Assembly: GCF_001640025.1 (NCBI RefSeq)
Contig: NC_031671.1
Span: forward strand, 1,736,001-1,800,000
Origin: Sugiyamaella lignohabitans
Taxonomy: Eukaryota > Ascomycota > Dipodascomycetes > Dipodascales > Trichomonascaceae
Reading direction: 5' to 3'
Length of the DNA: 64,000 nucleotides
The notes under the pieces are model-generated. The model saw only the letters and a list, made by a program, of their open reading frames with translations. It had not been told where the DNA came from and made no database searches. The position numbers and the translations under genes are program-made. This document shows positions 20,225-29,172 of this stretch, one piece after another; the stretch's first letter is position 1, and each line of letters opens with the position of its first letter.

Positions 20225-23047
20225 CTAAATTATCGTGTGCCTATGATTCTGCTTCCTAGATCTGGATCTATCTACTTGGTTTCCGTGTCCAGGGTGTAAT
20301 TGCCTTAGATTATGGCGAACTTGCAATACCTTTGCCTCTAGTTGCTTGCCATCATTAGCTTCTGTTCGAAGTTCCTGCTGCTGTTGTCTCTTTCTTTGAC
20401 GAGCTTTCTCAATCGCCTCAATCTGATTACGAGAAGCAGCCGTAGCATAACTCAGTAACGTGTCATTCTTCGAAGGACTCTCACTACCTTCTACAGACCA
20501 GCCAACAACATCCTGCAATCTATCAATGAATTCGCTGTTTGAATTGTTGTGGGCTGTGACATGAAGGTCATAGGCAAGATTAAAGTCTTGAGCTAACACT
20601 GCCTTTCTTTCTTGCATATGGATATCAGCCCAATCTTCTTGATTTGCAAAGACATTTGCCCAATTCTCATTATACCTGGGTTTCTGATCGAAACTGGTAG
20701 GTGGTCCTGCTCTTAATTTCATATGCAAACTAATAATTGGCTTGTATCGACCAAAGATCAGCTGCGTTGCTTCGGCCATCCTATCGTGAATGGAGGCGTA
20801 ATGACCGCTACGTGAATTTTCGTTCTTACTGACGTGAATGAGAAGAACACTGAATGCTTGAGATACTAAACTTAACTCTGCTAATCCCCATTGACTATCC
20901 TCGTCCCCTTCAAAGAGTCTGATGTTTGTAAGGTCAATCTGTCTGCTTTCCAAATATATGGGGATGACGAGATCGAAATCTCTGTCTCTTCTTTCAAAGC
21001 AAAATCCACAGCCTCTCAAGAATCCGAGCGCCAACATCTGTATAGTACACTCAGAGTCAAGAGTCATCCAGTGGTTGATATGTATTCTCTCACTAAGTAA
21101 CTGATGTTCATTTTGATGGCCAGAGCTACAGGTGACGTGATACTTTTCATTGAGACCATTGAAAAGATCACGAACACGACAGTAATTGCTCTGTAAGCCA
21201 TCGCGCAAACCTGCAGTTTTCAGAACATCCAGCAACATCCATCTCGCGATAAATTCACTAGCATTCGCAGGAGACAGGACCTTGTCGCTAAGCAGGTGTG
21301 AAATAAGATCAAGGTCATTTTCGCCTTCCAAGATTTTATGGGCTGCCATGACCAGAATTGGCTCACTAGGATATCCTACCTTGAGAACATCACGTTGATC
21401 AGACACACTTAGGACTGTGGCCATTCGAGATCCTACCAAGCTTTCCGCTGTACGAAAATCGAGATTCATGGCCGGAGCGTATATCACGAGAAGCGTGTGA
21501 TGCTTTGATAGCCCTTCAGTGTATCTTCCCCGGAGCTTAGCACTGGCGTCTGCCAAAAGTTCGCTCTCTTGCCCACGGTCAACGTACAGCTTCCACATGG
21601 GTCTACCAAACTTGGCATAGAACCTCAAGGTTCCAATCTCGCTGAAGTCTAAGGTAAGCGGTTTTTCACCCCATCGTACGTGCAAATCGAAGGTGTCTAG
21701 GTCGCACCAGGTCTCAACGTCCATTAAAACTGAATCACTGTAAGAAACATCATAATCACGAAGAGCTGAGGTACTCGCGAGGACTATGGCAAACCCACCC
21801 CATAGATCTTCAGCCACAAGGCAATGTGCCACTTTTTTGAACATTTGAAAATAAGAGAAGCTCATTGAACTTTTACCATATTTCATATTCAGAACGCCAG
21901 CGTCATCGATAGCGAGTACAAAGTACTTCTCTATATTCGTGTCCTTGATCCTCTTCAGTGCTGTGCTGTATTTGGCCCATTCGCTTCGTAGTAGTTGTTG
22001 TATTTCCTGAGAGAGTATCAGATTATCTTGCGTAACAGTAATAGCTGAGGGGGACTGCCATATATCTTTTTCCGAACGTTTCTTGTCTGCAAAGCTCCTC
22101 TCTACAGTTTGCTCGAAGACTGACGATGTCTCTTGGAAAGTCCAGAATTTCTCCACTGTTGTATAATTGTCATCGTTGTGTTCTATTCCTTTGACGATCA
22201 CTTGAAGTGTGCAAACAAGGAATAGCAAAACATCTCCAGCGAAATCGACTTCATCATGGGAATCCAAATATCCCAGCCCACTGCTACCATTAATACTATG
22301 ACTAAAACGAGGACTAGGATATTCAAAACCGACTCTTCTGCCCAAGCACATATAGCTCAAGTAAACGTGATGAGAAGCTAGATCCTTGATCAATCTCGAT
22401 TTACCGTACATGCTGCTCTGAAAGATATGAACACAAGGCGAATACACGCGAGGCAATCCGTCTGATACTTTCCGAATTGTCTCTTTAATAAAGCTGAAGA
22501 AAGGTCCAGACATTGGACCCATGTGTCTCTCTTCAAACATCTGAACTAATTCTTGTTGGATTCGTGGAGGGCTACGTGCCGCTACAAACAACGCCACAAC
22601 CTCTCTAAAATTAGAATATGGTCCATCCTTCTGCCAGTCGTCAAGTACTCGCACATTATGTTTACGACAGATGGCTTTTATCAATTCAGTAAGATTCTTG
22701 ACTTTGCATAGTGGAAACTCGGGGCGCTGAGAAATCAAGAAGTCGAGTATGCAAGGAAATAGTTCCACATAGGGGCAGAGGTACTCTAAATTCATGTAGA
22801 AAATCCTTTTTAAAGTATCCAGGGCCGATCTGCCGTTGTCTTTTTGTAATTCGTACAACCTGTGGGGGAGGGAGTACACATCATCGCGGCTCCGGTCGAG
22901 GTAGCCAAATTGATAAAAGCCCTCACGGAGCGATTCCAACTCTTCCTGCCTCTCAAACAAAAACACTTTTCCATGGCATTCCTTTACGAACCTTAAGTAC
23001 TCTCTAACAGGATACAATTTGTAAAATGGATCATCTGGTTCAGTCAT
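20225..23047 (-). CDS. P-loop NTPase with PD-(D/E)XK-like C-terminal region, paralogue 2
   Basis: Tandem duplicate of the gene at 15242-18187, intact and intronless. I place the start at 23047 (MTEPDDPFY), which aligns with both paralogues and with the conserved CACGTG spacing, giving 940 residues. An in-frame ATG at 23092 would add 15 residues, but that stretch aligns with the untranslated leader of paralogue 3. The Walker-A-like motif is QSSMYGKSRL. Walker B reads FVLAIDDAG, with Asp in place of the usual Glu. SEPILVMAA, SEFIARW and DLVIPI are kept, while the QVK position reads IHVSKN. From about residue 535 to 835 the DNA is nearly identical to paralogue 1, but the N-terminal half and tail are clearly diverged. 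Function as for paralogue 1, inferred only. Confidence 0.85.
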   Translation of the reverse strand: MTEPDDPFYKLYPVREYLRFVKECHGKVFLFERQEELESLREGFYQFGYLDRSRDDVYSLPHRLYELQKDNGRSALDTLKRIFYMNLEYLCPYVELFPCILDFLISQRPEFPLCKVKNLTELIKAICRKHNVRVLDDWQKDGPYSNFREVVALFVAARSPPRIQQELVQMFEERHMGPMSGPFFSFIKETIRKVSDGLPRVYSPCVHIFQSSMYGKSRLIKDLASHHVYLSYMCLGRRVGFEYPSPRFSHSINGSSGLGYLDSHDEVDFAGDVLLFLVCTLQVIVKGIEHNDDNYTTVEKFWTFQETSSVFEQTVERSFADKKRSEKDIWQSPSAITVTQDNLILSQEIQQLLRSEWAKYSTALKRIKDTNIEKYFVLAIDDAGVLNMKYGKSSMSFSYFQMFKKVAHCLVAEDLWGGFAIVLASTSALRDYDVSYSDSVLMDVETWCDLDTFDLHVRWGEKPLTLDFSEIGTLRFYAKFGRPMWKLYVDRGQESELLADASAKLRGRYTEGLSKHHTLLVIYAPAMNLDFRTAESLVGSRMATVLSVSDQRDVLKVGYPSEPILVMAAHKILEGENDLDLISHLLSDKVLSPANASEFIARWMLLDVLKTAGLRDGLQSNYCRVRDLFNGLNEKYHVTCSSGHQNEHQLLSERIHINHWMTLDSECTIQMLALGFLRGCGFCFERRDRDFDLVIPIYLESRQIDLTNIRLFEGDEDSQWGLAELSLVSQAFSVLLIHVSKNENSRSGHYASIHDRMAEATQLIFGRYKPIISLHMKLRAGPPTSFDQKPRYNENWANVFANQEDWADIHMQERKAVLAQDFNLAYDLHVTAHNNSNSEFIDRLQDVVGWSVEGSESPSKNDTLLSYATAASRNQIEAIEKARQRKRQQQQELRTEANDGKQLEAKVLQVRHNLRQLHPGHGNQVDRSRSRKQNHRHTII

Positions 23048-23165
23048 ATTGCGTTTTCGAGATTGATGTTTGGAAGATGAACCATTGCTCAATGGAGATA
23101 TGCTGTCTATATATATGAGGCTAATGCTATAGGAATTTCAATAGCGTAGTGAGTATGCACATAAC

Positions 23166-23177
23166 TCAACACGTGAC
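23166..23177. promoter_or_regulatory. TCAACACGTGAC box upstream of NTPase paralogue 2
   Basis: The 12 bp are identical to 18306-18317, and the core is 123 bp before the preferred ATG at 23047. Confidence 0.5.
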
Positions 23178-23413
23178 TGTTTGGTGGGGTTGCTCAATGT
23201 TTAGGAAAAGAAACATTAGCATATCAAATCAAGTCCGATGGAGTCTAATGGAATTGCAATTGAGATGTTTTTTTGGGAGCACCAAATATTAGTCTGTTAG
23301 AGAGTTACGATTTAAATATTTTGGTCCTGAGAAATAAGAACTATAGAGGGGGAAGGGTAAAGAAATTAGGCTGATATCAAGGGAAATCATTATCCATTTC
23401 TAGTTCCCGTTAC

Positions 23414-23607
23414 AAAAGATGCCTCAAAAGAAAGTAAAGATGCCTCAAAAGAAAGTAAAGATGCCTCAAAAGAAAGTAAAGATGCCTCAAAAGAAGTAAA
23501 GATGCCTCAAAAGAAAGTAAAGATGCCTCAAAAGAAAGTAAAGATGCCTCAAAAGAAAGTAAAGATGCCTCAAAAGAAAAGGAAAGATGCCTCAAAAGAA
23601 AATAAAG
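23414..23607 (+). repeat. 21 bp minisatellite, nine copies, upstream of NTPase paralogue 2
   Basis: The unit is GATGCCTCAAAAGAAAGTAAA. Copy 4 lacks one A and the last two copies vary (AAAGG, AAATAAAG). The 21 bp length keeps frames open, so spurious Leu/Phe-rich or DASKESK-repeat frames arise. Confidence 0.95.
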
Positions 23608-24199
23608 GTGGCGCAGAGGCATTATAGAGACAAACCTAACGTCCGAGAACATACATCAAACAAATATATTTGTCTTGTGCATAAATAATATTATCAACTC
23701 GAACAGTATAGTATATAATTCGGAAGTAATCCCATATATCATTTGTGCGATATATTTTTTACAGGGATTTTGAAACAGCTATGCAAGAGGCGACGATGAT
23801 TTACTTAATTCGGACGCATAATCAAAACAGTTTCAGATAGTGCAGGACGTCAAAACTGGCCCATAAGAGGGTTAAAATGATGCAAGGGAGATCAGAAACG
23901 GACGAGAACAGCTGTAAATCGAACTCAAGTCAGACCGCCCGCTTAACATAGCTCCGATCCTTGCCAATCTCAGTTACACCTTAGGAACTAGGATGCATCT
24001 TTAATACAGCATGCATATTGGCTATCTGCAGGGACCAGGTCGTTCCTATGAAGCAAAAATCACCCATAGGCCCGATAACCCCTAGAAATATGTGACAGAT
24101 CAGAGGTGCCTCATTTCCTAATACATTATCTATATAGATATACATATCTCCTGTGAGAAATATTGGTTCATTTTCTAAACATCAATTTCAAAGCTCAAT

Positions 24200-27013
24200 A
24201 TGGCGGAACCAGATGATCCATTTTACCAACTTGGTCCTGTTAGAGATTACTTAATGTTCGTAGCCGAACCACTTAGAATTATGACTTTAGGTCAGAGGCG
24301 GCGAAGATTGAAAAAGCTTGTCGATGAGTTGTCTAAGTTTGGCTACCTCAATGTATCAAATCGTGCCTACAACAGCCTCCCCCTTAGCTTATCTGTGAAG
24401 GAATTAGAGCATGATCATGGAAGATCAGCTTTGGATACTTTGAAAAGGGACTTCTACATAAATTTAGAGGACCTCTGTTACCAGGCGGAGTTATATCCTT
24501 GCATACTGGAATTCTTGACTGCTCAGTTCCCAGAACGTCAACAGAACCAAGTGGAAAATCTTACTGCAGTGATAGTAGACATCTTTCAAATACGCAATGT
24601 GGAAATCAATCCAGACTGGCAGGCGTATGGACCGTGCAACAATTTTAAAGATATTGTGGCATTGTTTGTAGATGCACATAGTCCCCGTCGAATGCACCGT
24701 GAGTTAGAGCAACTGTTCCGACGGCCGTACAATGATCCCTCTAGCACTCAGCACTTATTCAACCATATTAAAGATACAGTTCAAGGAATATCATATGGAT
24801 CCCCTCGCATATATTCGCCTTGTATTCCCATCATTCAAAGCAGCATGTACGGTAAGTCTAGATTGATCAAGGATCTAGCTTCTCACCACGTTTACTTGAG
24901 CTACATGTGCTTGCGAGAGAACTCCAGTCTTGGCTACCCTAGAGCTCGTTTTTCTCGAAGTATTGGCAGGGGCAATACATCGGGATATTTGGCATCTAAA
25001 AACGATTCCACCTTCGCTCGAGATGTTTTGCTCTTCCTTATTTGCACTCTTGAGGCGATCGTCGAAGGACTCCAGCACACTACTGACAAGTATGCACCAG
25101 TGGAGGAATTCTGGACTTTCCAAGAGAAATCATCATTCTTCGAGAAAACTGTAGAAAAGAGCTTTGAAGACAAGAAAGATTCGGAAAATGATATATGGAA
25201 AGCCCTCTCATCACCAGGTGCAGTTTCTAGTAAGGATGATAGATTGGTACTATCTGAAGAAGTGAAAAAGAAACTACAAAGCGAATGGATCAAATACTGC
25301 TTAGCCCTATGGATGGAGGACAAAGATAAAGAAGTATACTTTGTGCTCGCAATCGATGAAGCTAGTCCACTAGGTATCCAAAATAAGCCGCAAGGAATGA
25401 GTAAGCCATATTACCAGATTCTAAGAAGCGTGGCACGCTGCCTTGTGTTTGAGAAACTATGGGGTGGTTTTGCCATTGTTATTGCCGATACGTCAGGACG
25501 TATTAGTGATTTCTCTCCACCGCATGAAAATGACCGTTTTCTGAAAAAGTTCCGTGCAATCGCTGCAGAACCTTGGTACCGCATACCCTACGATGTGAAC
25601 GTGCGATGGAGTGACCCACCACTTACATTAGACTTTAGCCAGATTGGAACCTTGAGATTCTATGCCAAATTTGGTAGACCCATGTGGAAGCTGTACTTTG
25701 ACACTGGGAATGAGGACGAACTTCTGACAGATGCCACGGCTAAGCTGAGGGGTCGTGACTATGACAGGCTATCAAAGTATCATGTCCTTTTTGTCATATA
25801 CGCACCGTCAATGGATAGCGATTATCGTACAGCAGAAAGCTTTCTACAATCGCGAATGGCCACACTTTTGTGGATGTCTGATCAACATGATGTTCTCAAG
25901 GTAGGATATCCTAGTGAGCCAATTCTGGTCATGGCAGCCCATAAAATCTTGGAAGGCGAAAATGATCTTGATCTTATTTCACACCTGCTTAGAGAAAAGT
26001 CTCTCTCCCCTGGGACTACTGGTGAATTTGTAGCTAGATGGATGTTGCTTGATGTTCTGAAAACTGTAGGTTTGCGCGATGGCATACAGAGCAATTATTG
26101 TCGTGTTCGTGATCTTTTCGATGGCCTAAGATCAAAGTATGAACTCACCTGTCGCTCTGGCAATACAAATGAACATCAGTTACTTAATGAGAGAATACAT
26201 CTCAACCACTGGGTGAGTGATAGGAGAATCTGTACTGTTCCTATGTTGGCGTACGGATTCTTGAGAGGATATGGATTTTGCTTCAGCTTTAACCAGGAAG
26301 GTTTTGATCTTGTCATCCCCATATATTTAGAAAGCAAGCAGGTTGACCTTACGAACATCAGATTCTTCGATGGGTACGAGAATATGTCATGGGAGCGAGA
26401 AGATGTCTATTTAGCCGATGAAGCATTTAGTGTTATCCTCATTCAAGTCCGTAACAACCAAAATTCGCGTGACAATCACTACGTTGGCATACATGAAAAG
26501 ATGGGCAGCCAAATCAAGCACATGTTGGCCCGAGCCAAGCCATATATAACCTTATATATGCAACTTGGTGAGGGCCGACCTATTGGTTTCGGAGAGCGAC
26601 CACGGAGTATAAATCGGGCAAATGTCGCTGCAAATCAAGAACATGGGGGTAATATCCGTTTGCAAGAAGGGGGTGAAGTAGTCGATCAAGGTGCTCCTCT
26701 GGCCTATGACCTTCGTGTAACATACAACGAAAACAACAACAACCAATTCATAGATCAATTACGGCGAGTCATTCATTTGCCAAATGTGAATGGTCTGGGC
26801 GATAATTTCGAGAAGACCCACTTGGATAGCATTTCTTCTAATGCTTATGATAGTTTCAGATCAGCGGTTAGAGAAGGGCCACCACAGCAAATTCAAAGAG
26901 AGGCTGGCGAAGAGGATCATGTAGAGCCAGAATCTTCAGGTTTAGAGAATGAAAATACTATTCGAAGTCGATTACGCCCCCGGCCAGCGAGCCGCGCTAA
27001 ATATACTAAGTAA
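24200..27013 (+). CDS. P-loop NTPase with PD-(D/E)XK-like C-terminal region, paralogue 3
   Basis: Third member of the family, head-to-head with paralogue 2; 937 residues, intact and intronless. It starts MAEPDDPFYQLGPVRDYL and keeps HGRSALDTLKRDFYINLEDLC. Walker-A-like QSSMYGKSRL is at 213-222 and Walker B YFVLAIDEAS at 380-389. The sensor strand differs (FAIVIADTSG). Distally it has YPSEPILVMAA, GEFVARW, DLVIPI and VILIQVRNNQNSR. This copy is closest to the QVKN-type nuclease motif, with Arg in place of Lys. The basic tail SRLRPRPAS resembles paralogue 1. About 95 bp around YPSEPILVMAAHKILEGEND is nearly identical to the other copies at DNA level, while most of the gene is much more diverged. 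Biochemical role unknown. Confidence 0.85.
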   Translation: MAEPDDPFYQLGPVRDYLMFVAEPLRIMTLGQRRRRLKKLVDELSKFGYLNVSNRAYNSLPLSLSVKELEHDHGRSALDTLKRDFYINLEDLCYQAELYPCILEFLTAQFPERQQNQVENLTAVIVDIFQIRNVEINPDWQAYGPCNNFKDIVALFVDAHSPRRMHRELEQLFRRPYNDPSSTQHLFNHIKDTVQGISYGSPRIYSPCIPIIQSSMYGKSRLIKDLASHHVYLSYMCLRENSSLGYPRARFSRSIGRGNTSGYLASKNDSTFARDVLLFLICTLEAIVEGLQHTTDKYAPVEEFWTFQEKSSFFEKTVEKSFEDKKDSENDIWKALSSPGAVSSKDDRLVLSEEVKKKLQSEWIKYCLALWMEDKDKEVYFVLAIDEASPLGIQNKPQGMSKPYYQILRSVARCLVFEKLWGGFAIVIADTSGRISDFSPPHENDRFLKKFRAIAAEPWYRIPYDVNVRWSDPPLTLDFSQIGTLRFYAKFGRPMWKLYFDTGNEDELLTDATAKLRGRDYDRLSKYHVLFVIYAPSMDSDYRTAESFLQSRMATLLWMSDQHDVLKVGYPSEPILVMAAHKILEGENDLDLISHLLREKSLSPGTTGEFVARWMLLDVLKTVGLRDGIQSNYCRVRDLFDGLRSKYELTCRSGNTNEHQLLNERIHLNHWVSDRRICTVPMLAYGFLRGYGFCFSFNQEGFDLVIPIYLESKQVDLTNIRFFDGYENMSWEREDVYLADEAFSVILIQVRNNQNSRDNHYVGIHEKMGSQIKHMLARAKPYITLYMQLGEGRPIGFGERPRSINRANVAANQEHGGNIRLQEGGEVVDQGAPLAYDLRVTYNENNNNQFIDQLRRVIHLPNVNGLGDNFEKTHLDSISSNAYDSFRSAVREGPPQQIQREAGEEDHVEPESSGLENENTIRSRLRPRPASRAKYTK

Positions 27014-29172
27014 AAAATTTTTTTTGACTATTTATACATTAAACCAGCATCCTGTCGGACTACGTTCTCCTATGCCGTGACCACGAGAATGTACAAACAT
27101 ATAAGGTTCATTCCACTGCTCCGTCTGACGCTGCTGCGGGAATACAGTTGCCTTTTATAAAGCTAAAAAATGGGAAATCCACCTCCTAGGGTATCAGGGT
27201 TAGTTATAATATTATGAACATAGGCATTTGGTTTTGAAAATGGTTTCTTCATCACAACTATCAAGCATGTCGGTAAGAGTTTAGATGTACTACTGTCAAG
27301 TACAAGTTGTAATCGATGAATTTTCTTCGCCGTATATGTGTCCCAATGAAAGCGAACATGCCTCATCAAACGGAATAATTATTAATGTTTTTCTAAAGAT
27401 AGATCCAGAAAAGCTATAAAAACAATAACTTTGACTGGAAAAAAAAGTTAATATATTTCGTAGGCTTGAACCCCCATTCCCAGGGGCAGGAAGTCACCTA
27501 ATTATGTTTTTCAAAGCTTAGATAGGTAAATGTTGATCTTGGTCTGGTATCTCGGCCGGTTGAGGTAGAATGTGCAGGTCCAGAACAGTAAGTAGCACAA
27601 ACAGGTAGATAATAGAATTTAATAAAGCTGGCCACCAGGAGATTACCAGCCTTGAGCTGCTTCTCCCAGTTGGGACATTCAATAGAAATGAGGGACTTTT
27701 CCATGGGGAGTTCATTATCAATGCTTCCTAGATCTCTATAATAATATGGAGATTTCCTGCCTTGAAAAATTTCTCTGTAAGCTCAGCGGTATAGCAACGC
27801 TTTTAAAGGAGGAGAGTTCCACAACCTTAGTATGAGGAGCTATCTTAGTTTTTATCTATTGCTCCATTTTACCAACATGTGCTCGTGCTCTGGGTCTGTC
27901 GACAATCATTTTAGATGGTCGGACCGAATGTAATGCTTGAAAAGCCGACTTTGGCCAGCAGTTTTGCAGGGGAAGCGACAACTCTTGTTTGGTGATCAAC
28001 TATCTTCGGTGACATCTATTGCTACTATCAAACTTACTCTCGCTACCAAATCCATAACTCTAAAGGCTACGGCTATGCTTCTCTAAAAGTGATTTTGGTA
28101 ATTGACTCCATATTTGATTTTCAATATTAGCCAGTGTCCATAACATTCACATTAACCGTGAGATAACTAACGATTCCAACTTATAATGCAACTACACTTG
28201 TTGTCTATCATTTGATTAATCTATACTCAAACTATGTTTTAAAAGCGATTGCACATTATACTTTATCTCTATCCACCATATTATCTGACTGTAGGTACAA
28301 TTAAAATAAATCGAATTGGAGATGGCAGAGTATTGTCTTGCAGGTATCTTCAGTCTCAAAACCAGGGTCTGGGGCGAAGCGCCAGCCGCAGGAGGCAGCG
28401 AGCTAGCTTGGGAGCAGTCGATCCGGGCAAGGCATGTAAGGCTTTATCGAGCGAGGTTACCGGCTTCTCCACTATAATTCAGCCTCAGGCGGGCGAACCA
28501 GTTTGTTTCTGCTTTGTATTAATCCAACGATTAACAGTGATTTGAGCTTGTTTGGAACTTCCTGGCCCTTTATATTCAACTGGTGGAATTGTGACTTTTT
28601 GGTTCGTTTGGCTGGTTCGTGGTTGAATTTTTCAGTTCACTACTTCGGTTGCTATAACTACACTACCATCGTAACCAATAAACCGCTAGCAAACAGATCA
28701 GGGCGTACTCCAGGTTTGGACTCGAAGACACTGGTTTTGGTCAACAAAGCAGAAATAGTTCAACTACAGTTATACAATAGAAAAAAATCAGTCAGATCAA
28801 GTGTAGAATAGGTTGCTAGCACTCAGTAGGGGAATATTGCATTGTTATTTCAAGTTCGCCTCAGGTCTTAGAGTTTAAGGTGTTCCTGTATCATTGACCA
28901 TTAACGACTTGATCCGTGTAGCTGGCGCTCATAATTTTGTTAATTGATTTTACGACTATAGCTTCGGCTCTCTTTTGTGCTTTATATCACCTTCTCAGGA
29001 ACGATAGATACCGTTTGAGACCGGTGCACCCGGTAAAGTGGCAGTAGGCCGTGACATACTTCCTGAAATTAATATACTGTATCTCGCTTCACATTGCAAC
29101 TTCCGATATTCTCAATATCTCAGAGACTAGAGACTAGAGGTTAGAGTCTGTGGACCGGGAGTGTAAATCACC
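27014..29172. other. 2.2 kb gene-poor region between NTPase island and MDV1
   Basis: Mostly AT-rich. It has a T-rich tract directly after the paralogue 3 stop, one CCCAGTTGGG site (27665) and a decayed repeat fragment (28361-28397). Frames of 60-100 codons exist but none shows a family resemblance. The last few hundred bases should include the MDV1 promoter. Confidence 0.6.
28361..28397 (+). repeat. Decayed GC-rich repeat fragment
   Basis: GGTCTGGGGCGAAGCGCCAG and GCCGCAGGAGGCA remain. The outer hairpin is lost and there are mismatches in both remaining stems. Confidence 0.8.

Larger units (their letters stand above)
23093..24199. other. Shared upstream region of divergent NTPase paralogues 2 and 3
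   Basis: It contains a CACGTG box, the 21 bp minisatellite (23414-23607) and AT-rich sequence homologous to the flank of paralogue 1 out to about 23850. The last 300 bp leads to paralogue 3. No gene is seen. Confidence 0.65.

Noticed and set aside
23410..23610. CRISPR-like regularly spaced repeat
   Set aside because: Eukaryotic context, head-to-tail 21 bp units with no unique spacers. This is a minisatellite.
23410..23652. 80-codon minus-strand frame of Leu/Phe/Arg repeats
   Set aside because: It is the shadow of the 21 bp minisatellite, whose length is a multiple of three.
27440..27490. T-loop-like GGTTCAAGCC on the minus strand suggesting a tRNA
   Set aside because: The T stem does not pair and no D or anticodon arm could be built around it.
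27498..27704. 68-codon minus-strand frame with a hydrophobic centre
   Set aside because: Short, overlapping other frames, no recognisable motif or splice context.
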